Origin: Calothrix sp. C42_A2020_038 | Lineage (GTDB): Bacteria > Cyanobacteriota > Cyanobacteriia > Cyanobacteriales > Nostocaceae | Direction: 5' to 3' | Assembly (NCBI GenBank): GCA_015272395.1 | Contig: JACYLQ010000018.1 | Location: forward strand, 1-64,000 | Length of the DNA: 64,000 nt | Shown: in pieces, positions 1 through 9,105 of the stretch | How positions within the stretch are numbered: the stretch's first letter is position 1 | How the letters are laid out: every line of letters begins with the position of its first letter | Notes under the pieces: model-generated | What the model saw: only the letters and a program-made list of their open reading frames with translations | Database searches by the model: none | What the model was told of the DNA's origin: nothing | Position numbers and translations under genes: made by a program

Positions 1-3
1 CAA

Positions 4-22
4 GGCGCGGCGCAGCCGCGCC
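4..22. repeat. GC-rich hairpin
   Basis: Perfect 8-bp inverted repeat (GGCGCGGC and GCCGCGCC) around a 3-base loop. It is much more GC-rich than its surroundings. It looks like an intergenic repeat unit or the end of a terminator belonging to a gene outside the window. Confidence 0.5.
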
Positions 23-189
23 AAGACCAATTTGTGCCAGTTGCGTAAGTCCTGAGAATGATATCAACAATTTGTTAGTTGTAAATTACATATTTTGTTG
101 CTATACACAAAGCAAGCGAGAAATCCCCAAAAATTGCACAATAGCATAACTCCTGATAGATGTTTAATTTTTTCCAAATCACCTTATTC

Positions 190-300
190 TTATACCCTAC
201 GTCGTCCTTGTCCCATAAAAACAACAACAACTAAATAAATCAAAGCGTAGTAAGCCATAAAAGTGACAATAACAGCAGCTATTGCTTGAAAAAGTGACAT
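190..300 (-). CDS. 36-aa single-span membrane peptide next to mgtA
   Basis: A small protein of 36 residues that begins MSLFQAIAAV and is almost entirely one hydrophobic span (about residues 4-28), ending in a basic tail GQGRRRV. A strong ribosome binding site, AGGAGG, lies 7 bases before the ATG, which is the main support for translation. It lies downstream of mgtA on the same strand, about 100 bp away, with two small hairpins in between. I do not recognise the family. Small membrane peptides such as MgtS and MgtR bind Mg2+ transporters in enteric bacteria, so a similar role is possible, but that is inference from position and size only. Confidence 0.6.
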   Translation of the reverse strand: MSLFQAIAAVIVTFMAYYALIYLVVVVFMGQGRRRV

Positions 301-346
301 CACAAATTCCTCCTAATTTCCATATCATCCATATATGCGTTTATAG

Positions 347-387
347 TCAGGACTTTAATCCTGAAAATACTCAAGCACTAAAGTGCT
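347..387 (-). terminator. Double hairpin downstream of mgtA
   Basis: Two adjacent short inverted repeats, TCAGGA/TCCTGA (347-364) and AGCACT/AGTGCT (374-387), lie just past the mgtA stop. Neither has a clear T-run on the minus strand. They could terminate or attenuate mgtA transcription, or be an intergenic repeat. Confidence 0.35.
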
Positions 388-403
388 GACTACAAACCGA
401 CGA

Positions 404-3088
404 CTACAACCATTTTCCAAAGATGCGAATATACCACAATTTAATGACTTGAGTTAGCAAACAATAAGCTCCGAGAATTGCCCATAACCAACCAAAGTAG
501 CGCATGGGTAAAGGAACCATACCTAAAGTAGTACCCAAGGGTGTGAAGGGAATCACCATCCCAATGATAATAATCATGCCAGTCAAAAGCAACACAGGTA
601 GGGAAGCTGTACTTTGCAGGAACGGCCAGCGTGATGTCCGAATCATGTGGACAATTAATGTTTGTGAGAGCAACCCTTCAACAAACCACCCAGAGTTGAA
701 CAATTTGACTTCTTCTGGAGTATTTGCACCAAACACAAACCACATGACTATGTAAGTAACGTAGTCAAAAATCGAACTCACTGGGCCGATAAATAGCATA
801 AACCGTCCGATGTTGGGAACATTCCACTTTTGCGGTTTCTTGAGGAAGTCTTTATCAACGTTGTCAAAAGGGATGGTGATTTGAGAAATATCGTAGAGTA
901 GATTTTGCGTCAACAGTTGGATGGGTTGCATGGGTAAAAAGGGCAGGAAAGCACTTGACCCCATGACACTGAAAACGTTGCCAAAGTTCGAACTGGCGGT
1001 CATATTCAGGTATTTGAGGATGTTACCAAAGGTGCGGCGACCTTCAATCACACCTCGTTCCAACACCATAAGATTCTTCTCTAACAAAATAATATCTGCG
1101 GATTCTTTGGCAATATCCACCGCCGTATCAACGGAAATTCCTACATCAGCATCCCGTAGAGCTGCGGCATCATTGATCCCATCACCCATATAGCCGACGG
1201 TATGACCTTTGCTTCTCAGGATACGGATAATCTTGGCTTTTTGGATGGGCGACATTTTGGCAAATACAGTAGTAGTGTCTACGATATCTGCTAGCTGTTC
1301 ATCACTCATTTTCTCCATTTGACCGCCCAAGAGAATACCATCAATGTGTAAATCAACTTCTTGGCAGATTTTGCGAGTCACGATGTCGTTGTCACCAGTA
1401 ATGATTTTAACAGCCACACCATGTTCTTGCAGTGCCATAATTGCTTGGCCTGCACTATCTTTGGGTGGGTCGAGAAAGGCAAGATAGCCAACTAAAATCA
1501 AGTCACACTCGTCTTTAGTGCCGTAGGTAGGAATGGTATCTTGAGGAATGGGTATTTCTTTGTAGGCAACGGCAATTACCCGGAAACCGTCTTCGTTTAA
1601 TTGTTGTGTGACTCGCATTCCATCGGCTCGGACAAATTCATTCATGCGGGTGATTGCACCTTGATATTTGGCATGAGAGCAGATATTAAAGATTTCCTCA
1701 ACTGCACCTTTGCAAATCAAAATGTGCTTGTTATGTGATGGATTCAGTTCTTCCACCACAACAGACATCCGCCGACGCACAAAGTCAAAGGGAATTTCAT
1801 CAACTTTGGTATAACCTTCTGAGGGTCTTAACTTGGTATTGAGTTCTACGTGTTCCAGTACGGCGACATCGAGGAGATTTTTCAACCCAGTTTGGTAGTA
1901 GCTGTTGAGATAGCCGTACTGGAGAGGTTCTTGGCTCTCGTAACCGTGTAAATCTATATGCCTCTCCAGGATGATTTTATCTTGAGTCAGTGTCCCGGTT
2001 TTATCCGTACACAGCACATCCATTGCCCCAAAGTTTTGGATAGAGTTGAGGCGTTTGACGACTACTTTCTGATTTGCCATCGCTACAGATCCTTTGGCGA
2101 GGTTAGCGGTGACAATCATCGGTAGCATTTCGGGAGTTAAACCTACGGCAACGGAAACACCGAACAGGAAAGCATCGAACCATTCTCCTTTAGTGATACC
2201 ATTGATTAAGAAGACAATGGGAACCATGACTGCCATGAACCCAATTAGTAACCAACTAACTCGATTCACTCCTTGTTCAAAGCTGGTAAGCACTCGTTTA
2301 CCGACGATATTTTTAGCTAGAGAACCGAAATAGGTGCGATCACCTGTCGCCACAACCACGGCAACTGCTGTTCCACTGACGACATTTGTACCCATAAAAC
2401 AGATCGTGGGAGAGTCGAGAAAGCTTACCTGGTCTTGAACTAGAACATCTGCCCGTTTCTCTACCACAGCACCCAAGGTATCATATTTTTCTACGGGTAA
2501 GGATTCACCAGTCAGTACGGCTTGACTCACAAACAAATCTTTAGAAGAAAGTAGCCGCACATCGGCAGGAATCATATCTCCTGCTGCTAGGTGAATAATG
2601 TCTCCAGGGACTAATTCGTTAATGGGGATTTCTCGCAGTTTTCCTGGGTTGTCTAAACGGTTGCGACGTTTCACTGTGGCTGTGGTACTGACCAATGCTT
2701 TGAGTTTTTCGGCTGCTTGGGTAGAACGATACTCCTGCACGAATCGCAGTACACCGCTAATTACAACCATCAAGGTGAGGACGATGGTTGCTTTCATGTC
2801 TTCTGTGACATAGGAAACAACCGCTAACCCAATCAGGATATAGACAAAGGGATTATTAAAGGATTGCAGTAGTTGTCCGTACCAAGTAGGGGGCTTTTCG
2901 TGGCTAACTTCGTTTTTACCAAACTTTTTCAAGCGAGATAAAGCATCATTGTTTACCAAGCCTTCTTTGTTGCTGTCAAGGCTTCGCAGCACTTTGTCAA
3001 CACTCGTACCTGCTTCTTCCACTACCCGCATTGATAACCGCATCTCTTCGGTTTGAGAACGCTGGTTTCTGGTAGCTTTGATCATCAT
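404..3088 (-). CDS. mgtA: Magnesium-translocating P-type ATPase (MgtA, P3B type)
   Basis: 894 residues, the normal length for MgtA. It is an inner-membrane P-type ATPase importing Mg2+. Visible motifs: actuator TGES at 193-196, the ion-site motif GLTPEMLP in M4 near 316-323, the phosphorylation motif DKTGTLT with Asp362, and the hinge GDGIND near 640. Membrane segments lie near 78-112, 275-330 and in the last 170 residues (M5-M10). The start is ATG with GGAGGAGA just upstream. A small gene lies 18 bp upstream on the same strand and a membrane peptide lies downstream. The gene contains no GGCGCC, the palindrome common elsewhere in the window, which may point to later acquisition. Confidence 0.97.
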   Translation of the reverse strand: MMIKATRNQRSQTEEMRLSMRVVEEAGTSVDKVLRSLDSNKEGLVNNDALSRLKKFGKNEVSHEKPPTWYGQLLQSFNNPFVYILIGLAVVSYVTEDMKATIVLTLMVVISGVLRFVQEYRSTQAAEKLKALVSTTATVKRRNRLDNPGKLREIPINELVPGDIIHLAAGDMIPADVRLLSSKDLFVSQAVLTGESLPVEKYDTLGAVVEKRADVLVQDQVSFLDSPTICFMGTNVVSGTAVAVVVATGDRTYFGSLAKNIVGKRVLTSFEQGVNRVSWLLIGFMAVMVPIVFLINGITKGEWFDAFLFGVSVAVGLTPEMLPMIVTANLAKGSVAMANQKVVVKRLNSIQNFGAMDVLCTDKTGTLTQDKIILERHIDLHGYESQEPLQYGYLNSYYQTGLKNLLDVAVLEHVELNTKLRPSEGYTKVDEIPFDFVRRRMSVVVEELNPSHNKHILICKGAVEEIFNICSHAKYQGAITRMNEFVRADGMRVTQQLNEDGFRVIAVAYKEIPIPQDTIPTYGTKDECDLILVGYLAFLDPPKDSAGQAIMALQEHGVAVKIITGDNDIVTRKICQEVDLHIDGILLGGQMEKMSDEQLADIVDTTTVFAKMSPIQKAKIIRILRSKGHTVGYMGDGINDAAALRDADVGISVDTAVDIAKESADIILLEKNLMVLERGVIEGRRTFGNILKYLNMTASSNFGNVFSVMGSSAFLPFLPMQPIQLLTQNLLYDISQITIPFDNVDKDFLKKPQKWNVPNIGRFMLFIGPVSSIFDYVTYIVMWFVFGANTPEEVKLFNSGWFVEGLLSQTLIVHMIRTSRWPFLQSTASLPVLLLTGMIIIIGMVIPFTPLGTTLGMVPLPMRYFGWLWAILGAYCLLTQVIKLWYIRIFGKWL

Positions 3089-3106
3089 TCTCCTCCAAGT
3101 ATTTAG

Positions 3107-3262
3107 TTATTTTTTGATGGAACGAGTTTTGGGATATTTATTTGCTTGCTTGATTGATTCTTTAACTAACTCAGTTACAAAATATTCCAATAATATTGGT
3201 AAGGCTTTTTCGAGCAATACTTCCCACAGCTTTTCGGTGCTATTTAGGAAAAATTTGTTCAT
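3107..3262 (-). CDS. Small helical protein upstream of mgtA (51 aa)
   Basis: Starts MNKFFLNSTEKLWE and is predicted mostly amphipathic helix, ending in a lysine-rich tail. I chose the ATG at 3262 because AAAGGAG lies 9 bases before it; the longer reading from 3289 has no ribosome site. It is separated from mgtA by 18 bp on the same strand, so the two are probably co-transcribed. No family is recognised. A regulatory or assembly partner of the transporter is possible but only inferred. Confidence 0.6.
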   Translation of the reverse strand: MNKFFLNSTEKLWEVLLEKALPILLEYFVTELVKESIKQANKYPKTRSIKK

Positions 3263-4178
3263 TTTTATCATCTCCTTTATGGATATCAAAATATCACAAA
3301 ATAGGGCAGTTCATCGCACTAAATTTCCAATTGTAACAAGAGAAAATTCGCCTTTATTTACACTACAAGGGAGATTAATTCAAAGTGAATCTGATGGATT
3401 TAGAATAACCCTTTTTCAAACCTCTCTTTGTTTCGGAGAAAAGCTTAAAACCTTTATTTTTCGTACTAAATTGTATGCTTTGAGCAGCCTTATATTGTAA
3501 GAAGGAGGTTGGGGTTAGATTCCGTTAAACTCACGTTAATTCAAATAAAAATTTTGCCAATACAAAACCAAAATCGAGTTTTGGTTTTGCTTCAATTGCA
3601 ATTCAATAACTTACGCATAACTTACGCACGCAATGTTAATAGTAATCCAAAAAGCCTGGATTACTATATAGGAAGGCGTTGCTGATTGAAAGTATGAATG
3701 TGCCTCACCCAAAAACATAAAGCCGCAAATAATCGCGTTTTAATCATGGCAAAAATTCAAATTCATACTCAGATTCAGCAAAGCCTATGGGAACGACATG
3801 CGAAGAGTAGCACTTTTCTAAGTACTGAAGTGCTTACTATAGTAGTTCCTTGTCAAGTTATGACATCGCAAAACCCACCCTTGTACACTTTACTAGAACG
3901 GGAAACGCTATAAGAAAACAGTTATGCTAGTTTTAACTAAATCTGCAATTTTGGACATATATAACACCTAGTAAAGTTCTATGCACTATCTATCTAGGTT
4001 TATTCAGCTAACGTAATTAGTCACAAGTTATCTTTGAATGATCTCATTCAATAAGAAAACCAAACACTTAAGCTAAGAAACTATTCTGTTGAAAATAAGC
4101 TTTTCATAGTTCATCCCCTTTACATGTAGTTGCCTTACCCAGTAGCAACCAGAGATGAACCGGAGACTTAATACGAGT

Positions 4179-4307
4179 CTACAAGGGCGGATTCATCTGA
4201 GCGATCACTAACCTAATAACATTAGAAGGTTCTGAGTAAGGGTCTTCGTCTGACACCATAGTTTCCCCAGTAGTAGCATCATAGCTACTACTACCATAAG
4301 CCTCCAT
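4179..4307 (-). CDS. Possible 42-aa peptide gene
   Basis: Open frame beginning MEAYGSSSYDATTGE and ending AQMNPPL. GGAGAAAG lies about 5 bases before the ATG. The serine run is encoded by an imperfect palindrome (AGTAGTAGC/GCTACTACT at 4270-4294). The sequence is acidic, without a membrane span, and unlike any family I know. It could equally be part of a structured RNA, because other short complementary segments lie at 4110-4160. Confidence 0.3.
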   Translation of the reverse strand: MEAYGSSSYDATTGETMVSDEDPYSEPSNVIRLVIAQMNPPL

Positions 4308-5083
4308 TTAAACTTTCTCCAAACTAAACTGCGAGGTAATCGTGAGTTAACGTTGATTGTGTATCTAAAAGCTTAATATAGACCTTAAAATAAATTAAGT
4401 CAATACCTGTGTGCGAAAACTCTCCTTTTTAAGGATGAATGTAGTATGTATAGCAATCCGAAATCATTTATGAGAAAATACGGTTATGAAAGTTAAGTAA
4501 ATTAAAATACAAGTGTACATATGCTACTATGTAAATTCAGTAATTTGAGGGTTTTATCAAAAATAGCCAAGATAAACGTGAAATAACGCGAGCAATGGCA
4601 GTAAAAATGCTGCTAATTCGGTGGTATAATCGCAAAGATATAATCATAATGCTAATACTAAATATTTCGTTCAGGTTTATTAGTACGTGGAAAAAAGTAT
4701 TTTTTCAAAACGGTGTAGAAGGACTAAAGCTAGAGGATGTTTGAAAAGTCGGGAATGAGGTATAAAATATTTCTCAGTATCAGATGTAAATAGATAGTAG
4801 ACAGCAGTGTTTGGGGTTTTTCTCTTATTTGTGATTATAAGTGGTAATATTCTTAACTTATTAATTAAAAGTCGGGAGCATGGCAAGAAAATCTCAGGCG
4901 TATGTCATACGTACAAATTTTAACTACTGAAGAAATTTTATACCTTGTGAAAATATTTGCAAGATAACCCTGTATTTAGTTGTGTATGTATGGCTACTCC
5001 AGTAGTTCAATAATTCGTAAAATATTCCGGATGCACTAACAGTTAAAGTGGATAGATAAAATAGATGCACCCTAATTCATCGT

Positions 5084-5113
5084 AACTCTCAGTCTTGGTG
5101 GCTGAGGGTTTTT
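5084..5113 (+). terminator. Orphan rho-independent terminator
   Basis: Stem AACTCTCAG (5084-5092) pairs with CTGAGGGTT (5102-5110), with G-T pairs, and is followed directly by a T-run. No open reading frame precedes it on the plus strand, so it may end a small RNA. Confidence 0.5.
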
Positions 5114-5471
5114 CCTGAAGATACAATGGTTAAAAGCTTGGAATTACTTACAGTCAAAAAAACTGTGCAAAAGTAGATATATCAGTCATTCTTGCATTAC
5201 ACTGATACTTAACCCTAATATTTAATATAAAACTTTCATGAAGTTGCCGCACCTACCAAAAGGAATATGTTTTTAGGAATATGTTTTTGATTTTCTAGGA
5301 AATCAGGTTTAAAAGTAAGATACTAACTTTAAACTCAAGAATCTCTCTATTATTTATACTCTATGATGTATTCTTCCGAGTTAGTGAATAAAAATCTCAA
5401 CTTTGGAGTCGGCACCTAGATTGGGATGGAAGAGTACTTGTTTAAAAATAATCTCTATCAACACTCATAAA

Positions 5472-5530
5472 GTGCGTGAAAGCCATTATAGCCAACCAAT
5501 AAAACGAGATATTAAAGTGCTTTCACACAC
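5472..5530. repeat. GTGCGTGA inverted repeat, copy 1
   Basis: GTGCGTGAAAGC (5472-5483) faces GCTTTCACACAC (5519-5530) across a 35-base spacer. It belongs to the intergenic repeat family also seen near 8561, 17674, 40952 and 49447. Confidence 0.6.
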
Positions 5531-5544
5531 CATCGAGACTCGTA

Positions 5545-5607
5545 GGTGCGTAACGTCATAAAAGTATTGAAACGAAGGAAGCTAACTACTTGATAGTATC
5601 ACGTACC
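5545..5607. repeat. GGTGCGT inverted repeat, decayed copy
   Basis: GGTGCGTAACG at the left faces ACGTACC at the right. Only the outer ends remain complementary, which suggests an old copy of the same family. Confidence 0.4.
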
Positions 5608-5814
5608 CTAATGAAAATATTTTTTATTTAGCTAAGTAAAAAATATTGTATAGGCCTAATAAATCAAGAATTTAAACTTTAGTTAGAAAATTTTTATGGT
5701 TATTGGCGTTTTTTGTCCAAAATTATCAACCAAAAATTCCCCATCTGTGGCAATCTGGGAAACAGAACGTTTAAAAATTTGATAATTTCGCTACAGACAT
5801 TTACCTAAAAGGTT

Positions 5815-7041
5815 ATGCAAACACTGCCTACGTTGACTACAAGTAAAACAGCATCAACCCAGCCTACTTTTGATACCGCAATCAAAAGGCGCAAAACTCG
5901 TCCCGTGAAAGTGGGTGATATCACTATTGGCGGTGGATACCCAGTGGTGGTACAGTCGATGATTAATGAAGATACCCTTGATATTGAGGGTTCAGTTGCG
6001 GCAATTCGGCGCCTGCATGAGATCGGTTGCGAAATTGTTCGCGTCACAGTACCAAGCATGGCACATGCCAAAGCTCTAGCAGAAATTAAACAGAAATTGA
6101 AGCAAACCTACACAGATGTACCAATAGTGGCTGATGTTCACCACAACGGCATGAAAATCGCCTTGGAAGTAGCCAAGCACATCGAAAAAGTCCGAATCAA
6201 TCCAGGTTTATACGTTTTTGAAAAACCCAATACTAGTCGTACCGAATATACCCAAGCAGAGTTCGACGAAATCGGTGAGAAAATACGTGAAACTCTCGAA
6301 CCGTTAGTTGTATCACTTCGTGACCAAAACAAAGCGCTGCGAATTGGAGTGAATCACGGTTCGTTAGCTGAGAGAATGCTATTTACTTACGGTGATACCC
6401 CTGAAGGGATGGTGGAATCAGCGCTAGAATTTATACGCATTTGCGAATCCCTTGATTTCCGTAATATAGTCATATCAATGAAAGCCTCGCGCGTTCCCGT
6501 CATGGTTGCCGCTTATCGTCTCATGGCAAAGCGTATGGATGATTACGGCATGGACTACCCATTACATTTGGGTGTCACCGAAGCTGGAGATGGTGAGTAT
6601 GGGCGTATTAAATCAACAGCAGGAATTGCCACACTACTAATGGATGGTATTGGCGATACGATTCGCGTTAGCTTAACCGAGGCGCCGGAAAATGAAATAC
6701 CTGTATGCTACAGCATCCTGCAAGCATTAGGTTTACGTAAAACAATGGTGGAATACGTCGCATGTCCATCCTGTGGACGCACGCTGTTCAACCTAGAAGA
6801 AGTATTACATAAAGTCAGAGAAGCAACCAAACACTTGACAGGATTAGATATTGCTGTTATGGGTTGCATAGTCAACGGGCCTGGAGAAATGGCGGACGCA
6901 GACTATGGATACGTCGGCAAAACACCCGGTTACATCTCGTTATATCGTGGTCGTGAAGAAATTAAAAAAGTCCCCGAAGACAAAGGCGTTGAAGAGTTAA
7001 TAGACTTGATCAAAAGTGATGGACGTTGGGTAGAACCGTAG
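5815..7041 (+). CDS. ispG: 4-hydroxy-3-methylbut-2-enyl diphosphate synthase (GcpE)
   Basis: 408 residues. It converts MEcPP to HMBPP in the plastid-type isoprenoid (MEP) pathway, which supplies carotenoids, phytol and quinone tails. The [4Fe-4S] cysteines are visible as CPSC (Cys317, Cys320) and Cys351 in [11 protein letters not shown], with the catalytic glutamate of the NGPGE motif at 358. The N-terminal TIM-barrel part (about 25-290) is followed by the cluster domain. In cyanobacteria the electrons come from ferredoxin. The ATG at 5815 has no strong ribosome site. It is followed by tandem heptamer repeats and then a protease gene in the same direction, but the 222-bp gap argues against a tight operon. 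Confidence 0.97.
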   Translation: MQTLPTLTTSKTASTQPTFDTAIKRRKTRPVKVGDITIGGGYPVVVQSMINEDTLDIEGSVAAIRRLHEIGCEIVRVTVPSMAHAKALAEIKQKLKQTYTDVPIVADVHHNGMKIALEVAKHIEKVRINPGLYVFEKPNTSRTEYTQAEFDEIGEKIRETLEPLVVSLRDQNKALRIGVNHGSLAERMLFTYGDTPEGMVESALEFIRICESLDFRNIVISMKASRVPVMVAAYRLMAKRMDDYGMDYPLHLGVTEAGDGEYGRIKSTAGIATLLMDGIGDTIRVSLTEAPENEIPVCYSILQALGLRKTMVEYVACPSCGRTLFNLEEVLHKVREATKHLTGLDIAVMGCIVNGPGEMADADYGYVGKTPGYISLYRGREEIKKVPEDKGVEELIDLIKSDGRWVEP

Positions 7042-7105
7042 GAGTTAGGATTTAGGAGTTATGAGTTAGGAGTTAGGAGTTAAAGCCCACAACTCATAAC
7101 TCATA
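7041..7105. repeat. Tandem GGAGTTA heptamers with an inverted copy
   Basis: Several direct GGAGTTAG-like heptamers lie just after the ispG stop. GTTATGAGTT (7058-7067) then pairs with AACTCATAAC (7091-7100). Short tandem repeats of this kind are common in Nostocales. The inverted part could act as a terminator. Confidence 0.6.
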
Positions 7106-7263
7106 ACGTTTTTTGTAAAGTTTGTATTATCTGCCACACAAATCACCGGATTTAAGGGACAATTTTTAGAAATAACGAGATATGCTTAATCAGTACAACG
7201 TATGCATGTGTTAGATTGAGCATACCGACTTATAAAATTTAGCTATTCCATGCAGCTGTCATT

Positions 7264-8553
7264 ATGGTAATTACTAAAAGTGGACTTGTTTTGGGTGCTA
7301 CGGCAGTAACGCTGACTACAATCGCATTCACTGGCCTTGGCATTCACTCACGAGGACAAGCTTTGTTTAAGGAAAGTCCCAAAGAATTGGTGGACGAAGT
7401 ATGGCAAATCATTAATCGCCAGTACGTAGACGGTACTTTTAACCAAGTTGACTGGCAAGCTACTCGTAAAGAGTTTCTAAACAGGTCTTACAGTAATAGG
7501 CAGGAAGCTTATAAGTCTATTCGGGAAATGCTCAAGAAGCTTGACGACCCATATACGCGGTTTATGGATCCCGAAGAGTTTAAAAACATGCAGGTCGATA
7601 CCTCCGGGGAACTCACAGGTATTGGAATTCAAATTGGTCTTGACGATAAGACTAAAAAATTAACTGTAATCGCACCAATCGAAGATACGCCAGCATTTAA
7701 GGCTGGTGTTTTGGCTAAAGACATTATTACTAACATTAATGGCAAAAGCACAGAGGGGATGGATACCAACCAAGCGGTATCTCTAATTCGAGGAGAACCT
7801 GGCACCAATGTCAGATTGACGATTTTGCGGAATGGGCAACGCAAGGAATTTAATATCGTCCGCGCGAAAATTGAAATTCACCCTGTCAAGTACTCACAGC
7901 AACAAACACCTGCTGGAAACATTGGCTACATCCGCCTCAACCAATTTAGCGCCAATGCAGGCAAAGAAATGCAAGCTGCGATTAAAGCCTTGGAGAAGAA
8001 GCAAGTTCCTGGCTATATTCTTGATTTACGTGGCAACCCCGGTGGTTTACTCTTTTCTAGCGTCGAAATCGCTCGGATGTGGTTAGACAGAGGTACAATA
8101 GTATCAACAAAAGGGCGTAAAGGAGAACAAGAGCGCGAAGTTGCAAGTGGTAAAGCATTAACAGATAAACCTTTAGTAATTTTGGTCAACAAAGGTTCAG
8201 CAAGCGCAAGTGAAATCCTCTCTGGTGCTTTACAAGATAATAAGCGCGCGGTCTTAGTAGGTACACAAACTTTTGGTAAAGGGCTAGTACAATCAGTTCG
8301 TCCCCTTGATGATGGTTCGGGTGTAGCTGTGACTATTGCTAAATACTTTACTCCTAACGGTAGAGATATTAATAAGCATGGTATTGAACCCGATATCAAG
8401 GTCGAGTTATCACAACAACAAGAACAAGATTTGTGGTTACGTAACCGTGATAAACTTGGTACTCTCCAAGACCCACAATTTGCAAAAGCAGTAGAAATTC
8501 TCAATCAAAAAATAGCTAAAAGAAGTACCACTACCGCAGAAAAGCAAAATTAA
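7264..8553 (+). CDS. C-terminal processing peptidase, S41 family
   Basis: 429 residues. An N-terminal hydrophobic segment (about 5-27) exports or anchors it to the periplasm or thylakoid lumen. A PDZ domain spans about 115-200, and the S41 Ser/Lys protease fold follows, with GSASASE (311-317) holding the catalytic serine and TFGKG with Lys339 as the general base. Cyanobacteria carry CtpA, which matures the D1 protein, and CtpB/CtpC paralogs. The sequence alone does not let me say which paralog this is. Length and domain order are normal. An inverted repeat (8561-8616) sits just after the stop. Confidence 0.93.
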   Translation: MVITKSGLVLGATAVTLTTIAFTGLGIHSRGQALFKESPKELVDEVWQIINRQYVDGTFNQVDWQATRKEFLNRSYSNRQEAYKSIREMLKKLDDPYTRFMDPEEFKNMQVDTSGELTGIGIQIGLDDKTKKLTVIAPIEDTPAFKAGVLAKDIITNINGKSTEGMDTNQAVSLIRGEPGTNVRLTILRNGQRKEFNIVRAKIEIHPVKYSQQQTPAGNIGYIRLNQFSANAGKEMQAAIKALEKKQVPGYILDLRGNPGGLLFSSVEIARMWLDRGTIVSTKGRKGEQEREVASGKALTDKPLVILVNKGSASASEILSGALQDNKRAVLVGTQTFGKGLVQSVRPLDDGSGVAVTIAKYFTPNGRDINKHGIEPDIKVELSQQQEQDLWLRNRDKLGTLQDPQFAKAVEILNQKIAKRSTTTAEKQN

Positions 8554-8560
8554 AAATCAA

Positions 8561-8616
8561 GGTGCGTGATGTTAGCAGTAAGCTTACAACTAACCAATAA
8601 TGCAACATTATGCACC
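8561..8616. repeat. GGTGCGTGA inverted repeat, copy 2
   Basis: GGTGCGTGATGTT (8561-8573) pairs with AACATTATGCACC (8604-8616) through two wobble pairs. The inner stem differs from the other copies, but complementarity is kept. Confidence 0.6.
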
Positions 8617-8661
8617 TAGAAAATGTCTCGAAAACGCGATCGAGATCGAAGTATTATTAAA

Positions 8662-8850
8662 TTATTGAGGTTGACATTTACCCGCACGAATCAATCCGAT
8701 GCGACGGGCAATTGCATCCCCCTGCGAATCAAAAGGTCCCCACTTTTCCACAACCTCGCTATTCTCCTCAAGGTCAGTACTGACTATTTTGCAATTACCT
8801 GCTGAAGTCTTGATTACATACCAACTTTGTGAATTTGATGCATCATTCAT
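8662..8850 (-). CDS. Small conserved-type hypothetical protein (62 aa)
   Basis: Begins MNDASNSQSWYVIKTS and has the look of a real small globular protein: a WYVIKT beta strand, an ENSEVVEKWGPF segment and an RRIGLIRAGKC end. The frame can be extended to a GTG at 8859, but I prefer the ATG at 8850. No strong ribosome site is visible. No family name comes to mind. It lies convergent to the protease gene. Confidence 0.6.
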   Translation of the reverse strand: MNDASNSQSWYVIKTSAGNCKIVSTDLEENSEVVEKWGPFDSQGDAIARRIGLIRAGKCQPQ

Positions 8851-9045
8851 AATCAACACGAATTAATTGGTTACGAGAAAATACTATATCAAGGCGCCTC
8901 GAAGGCAGCAATTATATTAAGTTCAGACGAATACTTGTAATCAAAATTATTTTTGTAGGTTGGCTGTTGTAGAGACGCGATTAATCGTGGAACATGATAT
9001 TAACCGCTACTGAGGGATAGGTTTATCGAACTCAAATTGAACAAT

Positions 9046-9078
9046 AAAACTCCTAAGCGCTTTGCCTAGGAGCGTTTT
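9046..9078. terminator. Bidirectional terminator
   Basis: AAAACTCCTA pairs imperfectly with TAGGAGCGTTTT, so the stem has A/T runs on both sides. It lies just past the stop of the minus-strand methyltransferase at 9106. Confidence 0.6.
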
Positions 9079-9105
9079 GTACTTTATCGCTTAGATTTTG
9101 AGTGA

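Larger units (their letters stand above)
3501..5814. other. 2.3-kb region without a clear gene
   Basis: AT-rich stretch between the mgtA group and ispG. Longer open frames here (for example 3698-3913 plus and 4680-4886 minus) have no ribosome sites and no recognisable composition. It holds a possible 42-codon gene (4179-4307), a rho-independent terminator with no gene in front of it (5084-5113) and two GTGCGT-type inverted repeats (5472-5607). No GGCGCC occurs here. Confidence 0.5.

Noticed and set aside
3078-3500. 140-codon frame on the plus strand
   Set aside because: It runs antisense over the small gene before mgtA, has no ribosome site and no protein-like composition.
3262-3500. Mg2+ riboswitch in the mgtA leader
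   Set aside because: No M-box-like set of conserved stems could be recognised by eye.
3698-3913. 71-codon frame in the mgtA-ispG gap
   Set aside because: No ribosome site, sequence unlike a folded protein, overlaps a short inverted repeat near 3811-3840.
4100-4200. Possible tRNA suggested by GTTCATC/GATGAAC complementarity
   Set aside because: No cloverleaf with a T-loop GTTCRA and acceptor stem could be built.
4680-4886. 68-codon frame on the minus strand
   Set aside because: Very AT-rich with Ile/Leu/Lys bias expected by chance and no ribosome site.
8013-8504. 163-codon frame antisense to the Ctp-type protease gene
   Set aside because: Mirror frame of a clear S41 protease; no independent signals.
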